A DNA stretch of 64,000 nucleotides, taken from NCBI GenBank assembly GCA_949317995.1, contig OX439038.1:73852659-73916658 (forward strand), in the 5' to 3' direction. The notes beneath the pieces were generated by a model. It saw only the letters and a program-made list of their open reading frames with translations, was not told the origin of the DNA and ran no database searches. The position numbers were made by a program, and so were the translations under genes. The stretch comes from Acholoe squamosa (Eukaryota > Annelida > Polychaeta > Phyllodocida > Polynoidae). Position 1 is the first letter of the stretch. Each line of letters starts with the position of its first letter. This document shows, one piece after another, positions 43,203 to 55,418 of this stretch.

Positions 43203-43325
43203 TCTTAAATGTCGGCATGATGCACCAATGCTGGTGAGTAAACTCACCAACACTGGGTATTATATCTAGAAAGAAAGAAACAAGAGGAATCTGCTGGCAT
43301 CATGCAGGTCTTAAAGAGCTAAAAG
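43203..43325. mobile_element. piggyBac-like MITE, short copy
   Basis: CTCTTAAATGTCGGCATGAT, TGCTGGTGAGTAAACTCACC and GCATCATGCAGGTCTTAAAG in order. About half normal length. Confidence 0.55.
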
Positions 43326-43625
43326 GGGGGGGAGACATTTAGACCCTGGATGAAGAATTGCCTTAAAAACCTACTGTAGTGAGATGGTGACGGTTTTCTA
43401 TTCATTAGAGACCACTGCCAATTAATGAATCAATCCTGGGTCACTCATGATCAGAATCAATTATAAACATTGGCCTAGCCTCTTCTTCCCAGTGCCTTAG
43501 CCCTCCTGACTTCCCTTTGTCTTGTTTGACTCCAGGTTCTTGTCTCACCGACCATCTCCATATTCTGATATAGCCTATCAACATCCATCTACTTACTGAC
43601 TGAAGGTTGCAAGGTTGCTTTGATA

Positions 43626-43818
43626 CACTGTAAAAAGGTGTTGTCGACATGACGGTGGACCCTTTGTCCCAGAGATCTGCCGTTGTTTTCACAGAGATTC
43701 CTTGTACCACCGCACTGCCACCTTAAGAGCCTTGTAAAAACTACACTGGTTCACTGCAATACAATCACAGTGGTTTTACAAATGTACCTGGTATATTCAT
43801 CAGATATTTCTTAGAGTG
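43626..43818 (+). mobile_element. TIR family 3, copy 2
   Basis: A 193-bp element with ends CACTGTAAAAAGG and TTCTTAGAGTG, flanked by TA on both sides (43624-43625 and 43819-43820). The interior aligns with 31490-31702 over the CACAGAGATTCCTTGTACCA block and beyond. A TA target and short ends suggest a Tc1/mariner-type MITE. Confidence 0.75.
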
Positions 43819-44221
43819 TATCAGGAAATAACAAAACCAGAAAGAAATGTTTTTGATAATTATAACCAATGGAAAAATGAAGTATCCAATTATTCTCCAT
43901 CCACTCAGTGTCCACAACCCCCACCCTCCATTCACCATCTCCACCTTCTGGTTTGGACACTCAATCACAGAGTACCCCATCTACACATAACACACCTGCC
44001 AGTCAGTGGACAGCACAGCCATGCTAGACACTCTAAGGACATGTTTTGGAAATGACCAAGGCCAGGACATGGCCCTTGGGCTGACTGTTAGAATGGGCAT
44101 CTGACCGCTGGATGAAAGGGTCAGATGACACTTGACCTGTGACCTTTGTCCCTGGTGCTACCTCCTCCTAGGCCACTGGGTCTGTGTACCCCAGAAATGG
44201 GCCTCCTCCTCATGTGCATGG
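43819..44221. other. No gene seen
   Basis: Unique DNA between mobile elements, pyrimidine-rich near 43900-43950. No supported feature. Confidence 0.45.
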
Positions 44222-44730
44222 GTTAACCCTTGGAGGGCAGCATGATGCCTAAAATTTAGGATCCCAGTGGGCACAGAACTCTGCATGATCAATGGTAATC
44301 AATCATGTAGTAATTTTGATTCAACATCAAACACATATCAGGCATTACTCCACATCAATTCGTATTTTATGTTTTGTAGTCAATTGAGATGTATTCTGAC
44401 GCCTTGCTTAAGTTGCTGTATGAGGCACCTATTGAAATTTGTGATCATATTAAGAACATCTTAGTAAATTCGAAAATCACATTATTGTGGACATCAATGG
44501 AGTAACTACAAACAGGATTGTGCCCAGATGTTCGGTTAATGGGCATGATGCAATGTTCAATGCAGTGATGGAGAAAACTGCATCGGTGCATCATACCGGG
44601 TGTGTATTAATCATATAGCATAACTTTTATGTATAAATGCACCATGGGGAAATACACTTTATGCATTATGGTGACCAATAGACAAGAAACATTAATACAC
44701 TATGTTGTTCTAAAGGTGTTCAATAACTCT
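44222..44730. mobile_element. piggyBac-like MITE fragments
   Basis: A left end, GTTAACCCTTGGAGGGCAGCATGATG-like, begins at 44222 and breaks off near 44265. A second fragment at 44515-44730 holds GGGCATGATGCAATGTTCAA, AACTGCATCGGTGCATCATA and TTATGCATTATGGTGACC. The 250 bp between them could be a later insertion splitting one copy. Confidence 0.5.
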
Positions 44731-45448
44731 CTAGCGTTTTCTTCTGTCATCTCCTGTATTGACAGCCATTTATTGTGTTGAAGACAGATGTAAAGGGGTC
44801 ATGTAGATGTGCATTTAGCTGCGAAGTCTAATAAATACCAGCAAATATATCAAATTTAGAAATTATAAACCTAATAGATCTGTCAAAGACGTCAAATGTT
44901 ATAAATCTGAACACAGGCAAAGAAATTCTTATGGGATAAATAATCTTGGTGAACAAAAGGATGATTACAACGTAGGATATCTTATATGTTCTTGAAATGG
45001 TATAATTTAAGTTTGGTTGTGTATCTCTATGATTGTGTATAAATCTCTACCTGCTTCTCTCTCCTCGGCCCCTATCCATCAGGTCCTCTGCACTGAGAGT
45101 ATCAAGTCCTAAAACCATCCTCAGGCAAGGATGGGGATATTTTTGAATTAATAACTGCTGCTATCGTTTTCCCTGCACCCCTGTCTCCCTATACACCCAA
45201 CCCCTCCCCTCCCCTGAGGACCTGCAGTGTGCACTATTTATGTGAAAGCTAATTGATACTGTTTAATTCGTCTGGCTTCCCTCGGGGGTGCGCCAGTGAC
45301 GGCAGCAGGCTGGAGCTAACACGGCGCACATCATGTGGTGTCGACTATAAAGACGCCACAATGCCCGTGGTGTAACACTGGGCCAGGGCATTAAAATATG
45401 GCTCCTCTAGTGCATGGTGACAACTAGGTTTGCTTGTTTGCTCTCCCC
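44731..45448. other. No gene seen
   Basis: AT-rich, then a GC-richer patch at about 45270-45380 with GGCGCACATC and AAAGACGCCAC words. No supported gene. Confidence 0.45.
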
Positions 45449-45705
45449 TTAACCCTTTAAGGTCTGCAAGATATCTCAAGGTTCATGTTCCTTTGTCGCA
45501 TGCACCGATTGCAATGCTGCCGGGTCTACTCTATGAATTGCATTGAAGCATCAAGCCAGCCCATGAGGTTTATCCCACACCCATAGGGTCGGCATGATGC
45601 ATGAATGCAGCCCTAGTGAGTTACTCACCAGGGCTGCATTCATGCATCATGACGACCAATGGGTTTTATACATAAATGCCCTATGCAGCATTTGGTGGGT
45701 TTTAG
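45449..45705. mobile_element. piggyBac-like MITE with perfect hairpin
   Basis: Starts TTAACCCTTTAAGGTCTGCA at 45449. The right half contains the best hairpin of the family: CATGATGCATGAATGCAGCC (from 45593) pairs without mismatch with GGCTGCATTCATGCATCATG (to 45651), tip GTGAGTTACTCAC. The right terminus is not clear, so the copy may be truncated. Confidence 0.65.
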
Positions 45706-47099
45706 ATGCAATTTACGATGGCTTCTACTGTGGCTGCTGTGGATCGCTGGCTTCAGGCGGCGTTTCTCTGCAGAAGCCAACCCCACCTTCAGGACACTTT
45801 GCTTGAAGAGAGGAGTCAACAAGTGAATTTCTGCTACCTTCCTACATACTACGTATGGAAGTCTGAGTCATTGATTGCTAAAGTATTTAAGGAACTTTCT
45901 TAAAATCTGTAATATTCGAGAAACCTAGAGTTTTCTGTGACTTTGATTGTTTCTAGTCTAATTACCGTTAGCAGTTATAATGTTGATCCAAATTTTTTTC
46001 CCTTAAGTTTATTTGCAAACCGTCTCACCTTTATTTATATTCAAAGCCACTTACATTCCTTTGTCAGCTGTTGATCCTCCAAAACTAGCTTTAATCTATT
46101 TTTCTTTTAACTTATTTATTTTTCATTCGCCTTTTTATTTCAATAGTCTCCTTGATTCAAACGCTAATTTAACGCGAATAGTGATAAGCAAGAATTAAAA
46201 GATGATTCAATTGGTCTGTGACCACTCTGATATAGGATGGTCTTTAGGGCTGGCGAATAGATCTATGTTTCACTCGTCTGTAAGAAACAAAGGGTAAGGC
46301 GCCCCGGACTCGATCACCTAACATGTTGGTACCTTGAGTCGTCCATTCTGAACTAAACTCTTTCAGATGGTAGGACAAAAGTAATAATTAATTGTTCCTC
46401 ATTAATTTTACTGTAAAAGGGAGGATCTTGCATAAATCTAAGCCACACTAATATATCATGACATTTCGTTTCCTGGAGGTGCAATAGTCATATAGACGTT
46501 AAAGGGTTAGCTACATCCTGGTTCAGAGGTTAGGGGTGACCAGTAGTGGATGGGTTAGGGTGGGGTAGGAGGCCTGTGTGGCAATGTGAAACGTGCTTCA
46601 GGGCTGACCATGGAGGTACCTCACTGGTCTTCTCCAGTGTTCCGTGTGAGTCTGCCAAGGCCCAGGAGGAGGAGGACTGTGCTACATGTGCGCCTAACTG
46701 AGGGGTCCTCAAATTAAGGGGTTATTTCGAGGTTTTCCACCGCCATTAACAGCAGCTACTGATTTACCTGAATCGAAACTTTAAGAAACTTTAATGGTAA
46801 TTTATGGAAGTGAAAGCACTCATTGTGAAGACCTAGCTGTTCATGAATTCTCAGCCCTCCTACTGTCCTTTTTGTTGGTAGACCTTGAACTGTATAGTGT
46901 AATCCGGGTTTCCAGGTAGAGGGCTCAGCCTGTAGGAATAACTAGGATTCAAATGTCCAAATTGAGTTTTCTCACTCTAGGAGAATCTATCTTAAGATAA
47001 CGCAATCGATACCTATACATAGTCCTACACTGTGTCTCGGCCAAGACAACTGCTGAGAGATAAAGGATAAGGGTAGGTAGGCTGAGGTGAGGATACGGA
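45706..47099. other. No gene seen
   Basis: AT-rich unique DNA with a lone TTAAAGGGTTAG near 46498 that may be a stray MITE end. No supported gene. Confidence 0.45.
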
Positions 47100-47560
47100 G
47101 AGATGACCCGACGTGTGTGTGGTGGGTTAGGGGTGAGAGGATGTGCCGAGTGAAGGTGGGTGGCGGACGCACGGACTGCCATTGATTGCCCATACAATTA
47201 TCCGTGTGACCGACGCGGGAGTCGTCCCCAACCCAACCCGATCAGCGCCGACCTATTACTGCCCAACCATGAACGGAATAACCGTTAATTGTTCCCACCG
47301 TGGAGGCCAGGCCAAATGGTCAGACCCTCCCTCTGGCGGGGCCAGGAGGAAGGAGGCGTAATTTGCATTGATCATGCTAATTACAGGGCCCCCTCGGACG
47401 GCCCGGTCAAAGGTATATGAAGGTGCAGCTGTGATCCCCAGCCCCTACCTCCAGGGGGTGAGAGCTGGGGACGCTGGAGGATTAAGTTGATCTTCTAGAT
47501 TGCCTCCAGGGTGTTAATAGTGCCCGGCACGGAGGGACATCCGGTGCGACTTGTATAGAT
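47100..47560. promoter_or_regulatory. GC-rich candidate regulatory island
   Basis: Contains ATTACTGCCC, CCGTTAATTG, GGAGGCGTAATTTGC, GCTAATTACAGG and a GGGGACGCTGG block. Non-repetitive, with homeobox cores embedded in GC-rich DNA as in the other islands. Confidence 0.35.
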
Positions 47561-47839
47561 CCCTCAAAACTCCTTCCACTCATTGCTAGACTCTCGGCCT
47601 CTTCAGCTTTTAGCATTCTGAAGTCTTAAAGTTGGTCATATGAATTGTCAAAATCAACCTTCTTATGTTGGATGAGGCGATTGATTGCCTTCCATGTGAT
47701 TCATCTATTTTTGAGGTAATGATTTTAACATGTAAAATTATGACTGTAAATTTGAATAACTAAGTATTGGGGTTAAGTTATAAGCTCTGCTTGCATTTGT
47801 ATAAAAAGATGAACACTCTTAGCGAACTCTCCTCTTGTA

Positions 47840-47988
47840 CACCACTATCATTTTCCTTTCTACTCTTCCCCCATACTCTTCTCCTAGACTACTGACCCCT
47901 CTACTATACTACTCACCCTTCTCCTATACTACTGACTCCTCCCTATATACTACTTACCTTTCCCTCATACTACTCACCCTCCCCTATA
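47840..47988. repeat. Degenerate ~20-bp minisatellite, left part
   Basis: Irregular copies of CTCCTATACTACT(C/G)ACCCTT. It is interrupted by the TIR element at 47989 and continues at 49162. Confidence 0.75.
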
Positions 47989-49161
47989 GGGTAGGTTAAC
48001 CTAATGACGACCACATACCTTGAGTTGACCACCTGCGACCTTGTTTTCTCACTTTTACATCTACTGTATGGGGCTGTACCTCTAATAATCCTGAAATAGA
48101 GGTGTTATAGTATCCCATGGACTGGCCACCTATGATATGTTGAGTAGTTATCATTGTATAACAATACACCAAAGTACCCATGTTTGGCTGGTTTCTATCA
48201 TGGCCAACTGGCCATTTCCTCAGAAATCCTTAACTTTGATTGCAGATTCTGAACATTGAGATTGTTCACATGTACCAAATATTGATTCTAGACATAGATA
48301 TACATCATAGGTAAATCATGACATAAACAAATGTTCAGAAATGTTAAATACTTTCAGTTTAGGACTCATTTTCCCAGGCATGCCAATTTCACCATAAGTT
48401 GACCACCATTTCACCTTGAGTCGACCACCACTCAGAGAGAGAATTATGCCTTTAATTGAGTAGAAACCACTGATTATGTAGGATTACATCAAAAGATTCA
48501 TATCCATAATATCTTGGGACATTGCATTCTCTAGATGATATCTCTATGCATGGGTTTCAGACTTTGCTGTTTTCCTATTATGAGTAGTATGCAAAGGAAC
48601 CATATGACATCAAGAACATAAATGCTAAGTCAAGCAAAATGTTACTGTGGCAGATATTGATAGATAATCATAAAACAAAGCCTTTTTAATGCAGGGCTAG
48701 GATTATTACCTCTAATTGGATGGGAATGGCAACTACGACGAATATAATCTTTACTGAAATATCCCTTCCAATTTAGCTGCTGCAAAACATACATTTTCAT
48801 TACAATACAGCACCATCACTATATTGTATATTTATGTAATAAACTTATTCTTTTTTGAAATTATGGCTTAATGAATATGGCCCCATTCAAAGGCTGTGTA
48901 TCAAGTGGTCGTCTCAAGGTGCAAAGTGGTCATCTCAAGGTGAAAATGAACTAAATGGAATGTTCTTAGTAAGGGTGATAAACTAGATATATACCATACA
49001 CATGGATTTTCAAGATATAGCAGGTAAAAAAGCCTAAACAATTATCTATCATTAAGTGCCTTTTGGAAGTCTGAGGACCGAAAACTCTCAGAGATATTAC
49101 CCACTACAAATCCCTCATTGAAGGCCTGCACAGGAACGGTCGTCTTTAGGTTAACCTACCC
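47989..49161. mobile_element. 1.17-kb TIR DNA transposon, non-autonomous
   Basis: The 24-bp terminal inverted repeats differ at one position: the left begins GGGTAGGTTAACCTAAT and reads inward to GACGACC; the right is its inverse. TA flanks both sides (47987-47988, 49162-49163). Removing the element and one TA gives an ordinary unit of the host minisatellite, which confirms the boundaries. Subterminal copies of ACC(T/A)T(G/A)AGT(T/C)GACCACC lie at 48017-48033, 48391-48407 and 48413-48429, with inverse copies AGTGGTC(G/A)TCTCAAGGT at 48904-48920 and 48925-48941. No transposase ORF. Confidence 0.85.
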
Positions 49162-49430
49162 TACTACTGACTCCTCCCTATATATACTTACCATTCTTCT
49201 ATACTACTCACCCTCCCCCATACTACTGACTCTCCCTACTTACCATTATCTTATACTACCCACCCTTCCCCTATACTTCTTACCCTTCTCCTAATCTACC
49301 CCCCCCCCTTTCCCATACTACCTACCCCTTCTGAAACTATTCACTTCTACCCTATGTATACATGTAATAAATACTTACACCCTTCTCATATACTAATCAC
49401 TGCTCTTGTGTATCACTTACCATTCTCGGT
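49162..49430. repeat. Degenerate ~20-bp minisatellite, right part
   Basis: The same TATACTACT(C/T)AC units as at 47840-47988, decaying rightward, with a C run at 49301-49309. Confidence 0.75.
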
Positions 49431-49989
49431 CATAAAATATTTGTAATAAATCAGATCATTTTACAATTCCTCCAGTCTATAAGGTTTTTCTGTGAAAATC
49501 ACCTAAATAGCGTATCTTAGTTTACAGAAGTTAGTAATGATTCCGAACAATATGGGAAAAATAAAGAAGAATAAAAAGAAAAGTAGACTTAGTGACAAGG
49601 TTCAATCTGAAAAGTTACATAACTTGCTGTGAAAACTCGCTAGAATTATACTTTTCCAACTATGAACCTCCGCAAGCAATATATGAGGTACTTTTGAAGA
49701 ATGACATTACATACATTAATAAACTACCACGCACATATTATTTGACAGCCCTTATGTGAATTACTGCTTCTGGTCTCTAGTATTTCCCAGCACCTAGTGT
49801 CAGATAACCCACCATCTTCGGCAGGTGCTACACTTGAGTTAACGACAAGTAAAGTGACGAGATAGATGATACGGGGACTGAAGATGACCAAAGAACGTGA
49901 GAAAATGAGCACGTGTCGCCCAGAATTTCATATGTGCCTCAGGTTGCCCTCCCCGCTGTTTCAGATTCTTCATAAAGAGTACTCATCGT
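49431..49989. other. No gene seen
   Basis: AT-rich unique DNA with no supported feature. Confidence 0.5.
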
Positions 49990-50228
49990 TTAACCCTATG
50001 AGGACATCAATGTAATTCAAACAATAATATGGATGGCGCCCTGGTGAGTAACTCGCCAGGGCTACAGCCATGTGCCTTGCTGACCTTACAGTGCTGACGC
50101 AGTGCAGAGAAGACAGTATAATGCACCAATTTTAGGCTGGCAAGTAGGCTGACCAGAACTGTATCTCTGCTTCAAAATGAAAGAAATCACATGGACCTGG
50201 AGGCATCATGTGGCCCTAATAGGGTTAA
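49990..50228. mobile_element. piggyBac-like MITE, complete copy
   Basis: A 239-bp element with TTAA at both ends (49990-49993, 50225-50228). Ends CCCTATGAGGACATCA and TGTGGCCCTAATAGGG. The hairpin tip CCCTGGTGAGTAACTCGCCAGGG lies at about 50039-50061. Confidence 0.7.
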
Positions 50229-51462
50229 CAAGCAAGTGCTTGACGAGCCGCTCTTTGTGGCGCACTTGTCAGAGTTTTAATATGATGGTCAGAATTTAGT
50301 AAAGAATGGGGCTGAGGGACGAGTCATTTTCTGGTTCATGTGGGGACGGTGTTGAAGGATTAAGTGAGGTGGGGGCGGGATAGTGGAGGCTGCGGGAGTT
50401 ACGTTAGATCTGATGGGAAGGAGTACATGAAGGAATCTAAAGGATTTGATTATTTTGAGGCCATGCTTAATTTTACCAGATGACTTACAGTTATATTTCT
50501 GTGACAACTGATGGAGGGGGGATTTCTACATTATTTGTGGTCAGGACGTACTAGTTACAAAAACTTGAGACACAGTATTAGTGTATTATATTGAGCTTGC
50601 TTGGAAACGATATGTGCTACAATTGAACTTGATTTAATAATTGTATGTCAATTTTCCACTTATTTTATTTGTGAGACGTACAATAAAATACTTTTCAAAC
50701 TCAAAAAAATATATGATGTGGATTAAAGACAAGTATCAATTTCTTGAACAAACCCCCCTATCATCCCACCCCACCCCCTTCACATAATAAATTACTCGTC
50801 CCTTCCACAGAGATAGGTATCCAGAAGTTCGCTTTACTTATTTAACGGAAATGAAATGCCATTGGAGCCACCAACAGAAAGTGTCCGGGGGATGGTGATT
50901 TCTCGACATTCATTTAAGAAGTAAATGAGATACCGGTGGTGTTTCAGTAATGTCCAGGGATTATCTTTCATTTCACGATAGGCGTTCTTAATATCAATAA
51001 CTTTGGAATGGCCGGAAGGTGATTAAATTACTTCTACTCGGGCTTTCCACTTAAACATACATTCAGGTGTTTTATAATACCAAACTTTGTTCAACAAAAG
51101 ACGATGTATTAGCAATGATTACATGGATCTACTTGGAACCTTTTGCCCAACCAATCATTATTCCGAATTGGACATAGATGACATATATAGAATCCCGCTT
51201 TTTTGTGTTAGGCCGTAAATCTTAGATCACTAAGAGCTTCTTGGCATAGCTTTGAACATCAACTATTTGATTTTCCTATTTTCTTTTTAATTAGGAGATG
51301 CGCAAACTTTGGCCAAACCCATGAGGAGCATCCGTATGCCTAATTCTGCAACAGACCACGAAATATACCAACAAATCATGTTTGGATGTAATGTGTAAAT
51401 AGAAGGTGCCATTTCATATACTACTTACTATAGTTTGTGTATGTAAAGTAATGGTTGGTTGT

Positions 51463-51465
<3 letters not shown>
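50229..51465. other. No gene seen
   Basis: AT-rich DNA. CATATACTACTTAC at about 51416-51429 is a lone copy of the core shared by several minisatellites here. Confidence 0.45.

Positions 51466-51523
<58 letters not shown>
51466..51523. repeat. (CA)n microsatellite
   Basis: About 29 uninterrupted CA dinucleotides. Confidence 0.95.
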
Positions 51524-51524
<1 letters not shown>

Positions 51525-51829
51525 CATGAAGAGTCTGTGCCAGGGCCAATAGTTTATTCCACAGGCTTTGCCCTGTTTAATTCATGCTACTGACTTTGAA
51601 GGTGTTCTTTCAGTGCACTAATCCTTCAATTGAAAACAAGATAGTTATATAAAAAAAACATGGCGTTTGCATACCCTGTGTGAAACTTCCATTTTATATC
51701 CTACTCACGCGATCTTAAAAGACCATATATATCGACCAGACAAAGGCACAGTGATTTGGAGTTGAAGAATCCTTCATTTGGGGCTTAAGACAGCTTTAGT
51801 CTTACTCATCCTCTACCTCCAGCAGCAGC

Positions 51830-52340
51830 CAAGTGGACAGTGCCTCCTCCCATCCACCCACCCACCCTGGAGGAGCCATTGGCCGGAGCCGTGCCTCTGA
51901 TGAATGACGTCCGCTATGGTTATGGACACTAATTGTGCTGAATTGGCAAATCTTGTCGGCAATCTAGGACTGGCCGTGAGGTGGCGAGAGCGTCTGGAAT
52001 TAATGGGAATTTATCAAGGCCTAATGGCGTCCGAGTGTTTTGTCATGTTGCGTAGCGGCACTGACCCGCCTCTAGCCCACCAGGGGCGCTAGGGTAGAAC
52101 ACAGGGACACTACTGCCAACCAAGCCCACATTCGTTTTCATTAATTTTTGACAGAGGCGTTAAGTAAGGGCTGGAGGGGACATCTGAGGGGGATTAATTA
52201 TTCAAGGATGGCGAATCTCGGAGGAGACAAAGCTGAATGCATCTTTGTCTTGGCTGGTAGTGGACACAATGGAGATGTATGAGGATATAAGAGTGCCTTA
52301 GTGTCCAGGGGGAGGCTGGGCAGTGGGAGGGGGCGCTCAT
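51830..52340. promoter_or_regulatory. GC-rich candidate regulatory island
   Basis: CACTAATTGTGC, GGAATTAATGGG, CCTAATGGCGTCCG, TTTTCATTAATTTTTG and GGATTAATTATTC alternate with GCCCACCAGGGGCGCTAGGG (near 52075), which resembles a CTCF site short of one base. Non-repetitive, no credible ORF. Confidence 0.4.
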
Positions 52341-53582
52341 TGAGGTGGGGAGTGGCTCGCCATTGATGAGGCCAGGCTATTCTGGCCCTAAGGGCAATGG
52401 TATGTAGATGGCCAAACACGTGCAGGAGGAAAAAACAAGGGGCTCATCCATTATTTGTCTGCAGCTAGACATCTTAAGGGGAAAGGCTGGTGGATGAAGG
52501 CAGCAATTACCTTAAGGTATTAAGGAGGGATACTATATTCTACCCTTTTGTTGTCTACATCGTATCATAATAATGCTCAGTAATTCATTTCCTTTGGAAC
52601 AAACAACACCAAGACCTCATGATTCTTAATCTCCATGCGGGAATTGATATCTAATAGTTATCAGGTTTGACCTTTAGGGGTTAGGTGCCGAGGCAATATA
52701 CAATAGAAAAATATTACATAATCACTAACAGTGTTGGTAAAATATGAGATAACATACGACGTCCAAAGAATATTACACTCGGAATATGACAATAGCACGG
52801 AAGAAGAGATTTTGCCGGCCGTAAATGTATATCATAGAGAAGTAATTTCCATGTATGAATAATATAAGGGACCTCGTCTGAGACAAAGCTACACCGGGAT
52901 ACATACTGGTATGTGCTAAGGGAAGGCTCAGCATAGATATATAGCGCAAAGTATAAGGTAGTATAATTCTAGGTTATGTCATGAGCTCACTCCTAAACTG
53001 CATTATCTTGTAGTATTTGTTATCTTTTGGTATGAATGTGAAACATCTATGTACCTAGCTTTAAGCAATGCGCAATTCTACTTTGCAAATTAATGTCAAA
53101 CTCTCTCACTGTGAGAGGGTGTCCGATACTAGTGCCATAGGCCTGGAAGTATTCTCTAGGTATACATGTACAGCAGTAGTGTCTATATATCACACCTTAA
53201 TATTCATACACGAATTCCTACTTTCATTGCAGGGAACTGAAGCAAGTCCTACAAGAACCATGTCTGCAGACAGCCTTAATTCCCAGCTACTGATAGCTGA
53301 AACGTGCTTAAAGGGATTAGTGTTTCTCTTTATAATCCCTTAAAGGGTTTAGTTAATGACAGGCCCTGACAAACAGATTATCGCTGCTGTCTTGCTAGTG
53401 CTGAAACACAAAGCTTGTCAACTAATTAGAAGTACATTTGCCATCTCCACAGTCATCAGTGAGCGCCTATAAAACGTAGGGCAAAAACAGACAATTGCAT
53501 AATCAAGGTAATAGGGCCTGAGTCCTATGGAAACAAACAGAGCAGGAGGAAAGGGAGAGATAAGTAGAAAGATGATGCTGTC
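52341..53582. other. No gene seen
   Basis: AT-rich unique DNA. An isolated CCCTTAAAGGG at about 53337-53347 may be a solo MITE end. No supported gene. Confidence 0.45.
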
Positions 53583-53820
53583 TTAAGCTCTGTAAGATCT
53601 GCATGATGCATTAATGCATCATGTCCTTTTGTCTTCATGATACAGGAATGCAGGGCTGAGGAGGCCTTCACAGGTGCTGCAATCATGTATCATTCTAACC
53701 CCATGGGGTTGATACACTCCCAAAGAACCGACATGATACATCAGTGCGCCACTGAACTGATGCCTCATATCAACAGAAAAACATGAAGCTAGAGGCATTA
53801 TGTGGCCCTTAATGGTTTAA
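53583..53820. mobile_element. piggyBac-like MITE
   Basis: TTAA at both ends (53583-53586, 53817-53820). The interior has GCATGATGCATTAATGCATC, CCCATGGGGTTGATACACTC and a GGCATTATGTGGCCCTTAAT right end. About 238 bp, like other full copies, though the first hairpin is collapsed. Confidence 0.65.
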
Positions 53821-53939
53821 TAGTACTGTTTGCCACCTAACAGCCCCTGTGGGAATGAAGAAGTAAGTATCCGAAAAAGAAATATTGATACGATTACGAT
53901 ATGCTGCCTGACAGCTCTTTTCATCAATGCTTCATTAAG

Positions 53940-54315
53940 TGGTGGAGGAAATCTAATTGAGCATGCTGAGAGATGCAACCATCCATTCTCTCAGCCCCCA
54001 CAGCCATAGCAGTAATTAACGCTCCCACCATGAGCTGCTCCCTTTGGCTGAGGGCGTGGGAATGGCTCAGGGCGTGGGAAGTGAGCTGCTCACCACTGGC
54101 AAATTGCCAGAGAAGTCTTATCGGCGGGGCTAATGATAGTGGGACAATTAGCGGGGTGTTTGTCGGCAGTCATATGTTTTGTTGCCGCTGGTGGTCGATA
54201 AGAATGGAGGCTGTGGTGAGTTATGAGCTGCTCCACTGCATCCCTCCCTCCCCCGAGCTGCTCCTGCAGCTCTCTCACATAGTGGCAGTGTGCAATGGTG
54301 CTTTAAGCTGCATAC
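53940..54315. promoter_or_regulatory. Candidate regulatory island with GAGCTGCTC cluster
   Basis: Four exact GAGCTGCTC words (about 54030, 54072, 54225, 54256) lie within 240 bp. GTAATTAACGC and GGGACAATTAGCGGGG add homeobox cores. A short tandem repeat of GGCTGAGGGCGTGGGAA-type sequence is at 54047-54080. Confidence 0.35.
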
Positions 54316-54319
54316 TGCC

Positions 54320-54540
54320 GTAACCCCTTATGGACTGCACAGTGCGATAATACCTAAGGCCTAAAGCATGATGCATGAATGCAGCCATGGCTAGGCCAAT
54401 CCCTAAGGCTTCATTTTTGCATCATGCTGGCCCTATGGCGTGATACTCCCCTGTAGGGTACACTCACCATGGCTGCATTTATGTATCACAATGACGAATC
54501 TGTGCAAGGTATATTGCACCAATGCTACTTAAAGGGTTAA
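54320..54540. mobile_element. piggyBac-like MITE
   Basis: Left end GTAACCCCTTATGGACTGCA, right end ACTTAAAGGGTTAA. The core GCATGATGCATGAATGCAGC near 54367 pairs with a decayed inverse at 54408-54425. A second core lies near 54470. TTAA is intact only at the right. Confidence 0.65.
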
Positions 54541-55418
54541 GATGCGTTTTGTCTTTAGGGAGGTAGGCGGTGCAGAAAGATTGGACATAAAGATAGTGTT
54601 TAAAGACTATACTGCAGGAACAAATAAAGGCACTGTTGCTTCATGTTTGCATAGATCTATGTTATAGTCTTTGTAATTCCCAGTTTCAAAAATGGGATTA
54701 TGATAAGGAGGAAGGAAAGACAGGACTTTTAAGCCTCCCCAAGTTTAATCATTACTCTGCACACTAAATGGGGATCTCACATTTTTCATTGCCTGGCAAG
54801 GGGTCATTTAGAAAATAATTTTGAGTTCAACCCTGCCATTATTTTTATATCTGCCTTACGAGCAAGTTCATATGCCACAGTTTGTACAGAATCATATCAT
54901 TTTCTTAAGGAATTACTAGCAAAAAGATGTTGTCAAAGGTACAAATTATATGTACTCTAGATTTGTATGGATTCCAGAGAAAGGGGAAGGAAAGTCTACC
55001 TTCAACCTATTTAAGGGTAAGTATGGTAAAACAGTCTATGTCCACGTTATCATTCACCTAAATAAATGAAATTATATTAAATATTTTGACGACAACCTCT
55101 GATCTACACAGCCTAAAATGGATATATAATTTAAACATGACAACCAATACTACCGAGCAGCAAAAGAACGTCCTTCAGGCTTTGACTCAAAACAGATCTT
55201 TTCACCTTGATTATGAATCAGAACGAATGGTACAAACCCTAACACGCCTCCTTTATAGTGAAAAAAGTGGGTCATATTTAAATGTTTCCTCCTTTCCATA
55301 TGACTGTTGGCACATGTGGAGGTCATATTCCAAATCAACGTCAGCCCCATGCCGTGAAACTTAATGCGTTGTCCTGCTGAACTTCCTCTGACTTTACACC
55401 AATAATAGGAAAGATACA
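54541..55418. other. No gene seen
   Basis: AT-rich unique DNA; the 92-codon + ORF at 55086-55364 has no recognisable domain. Confidence 0.45.
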
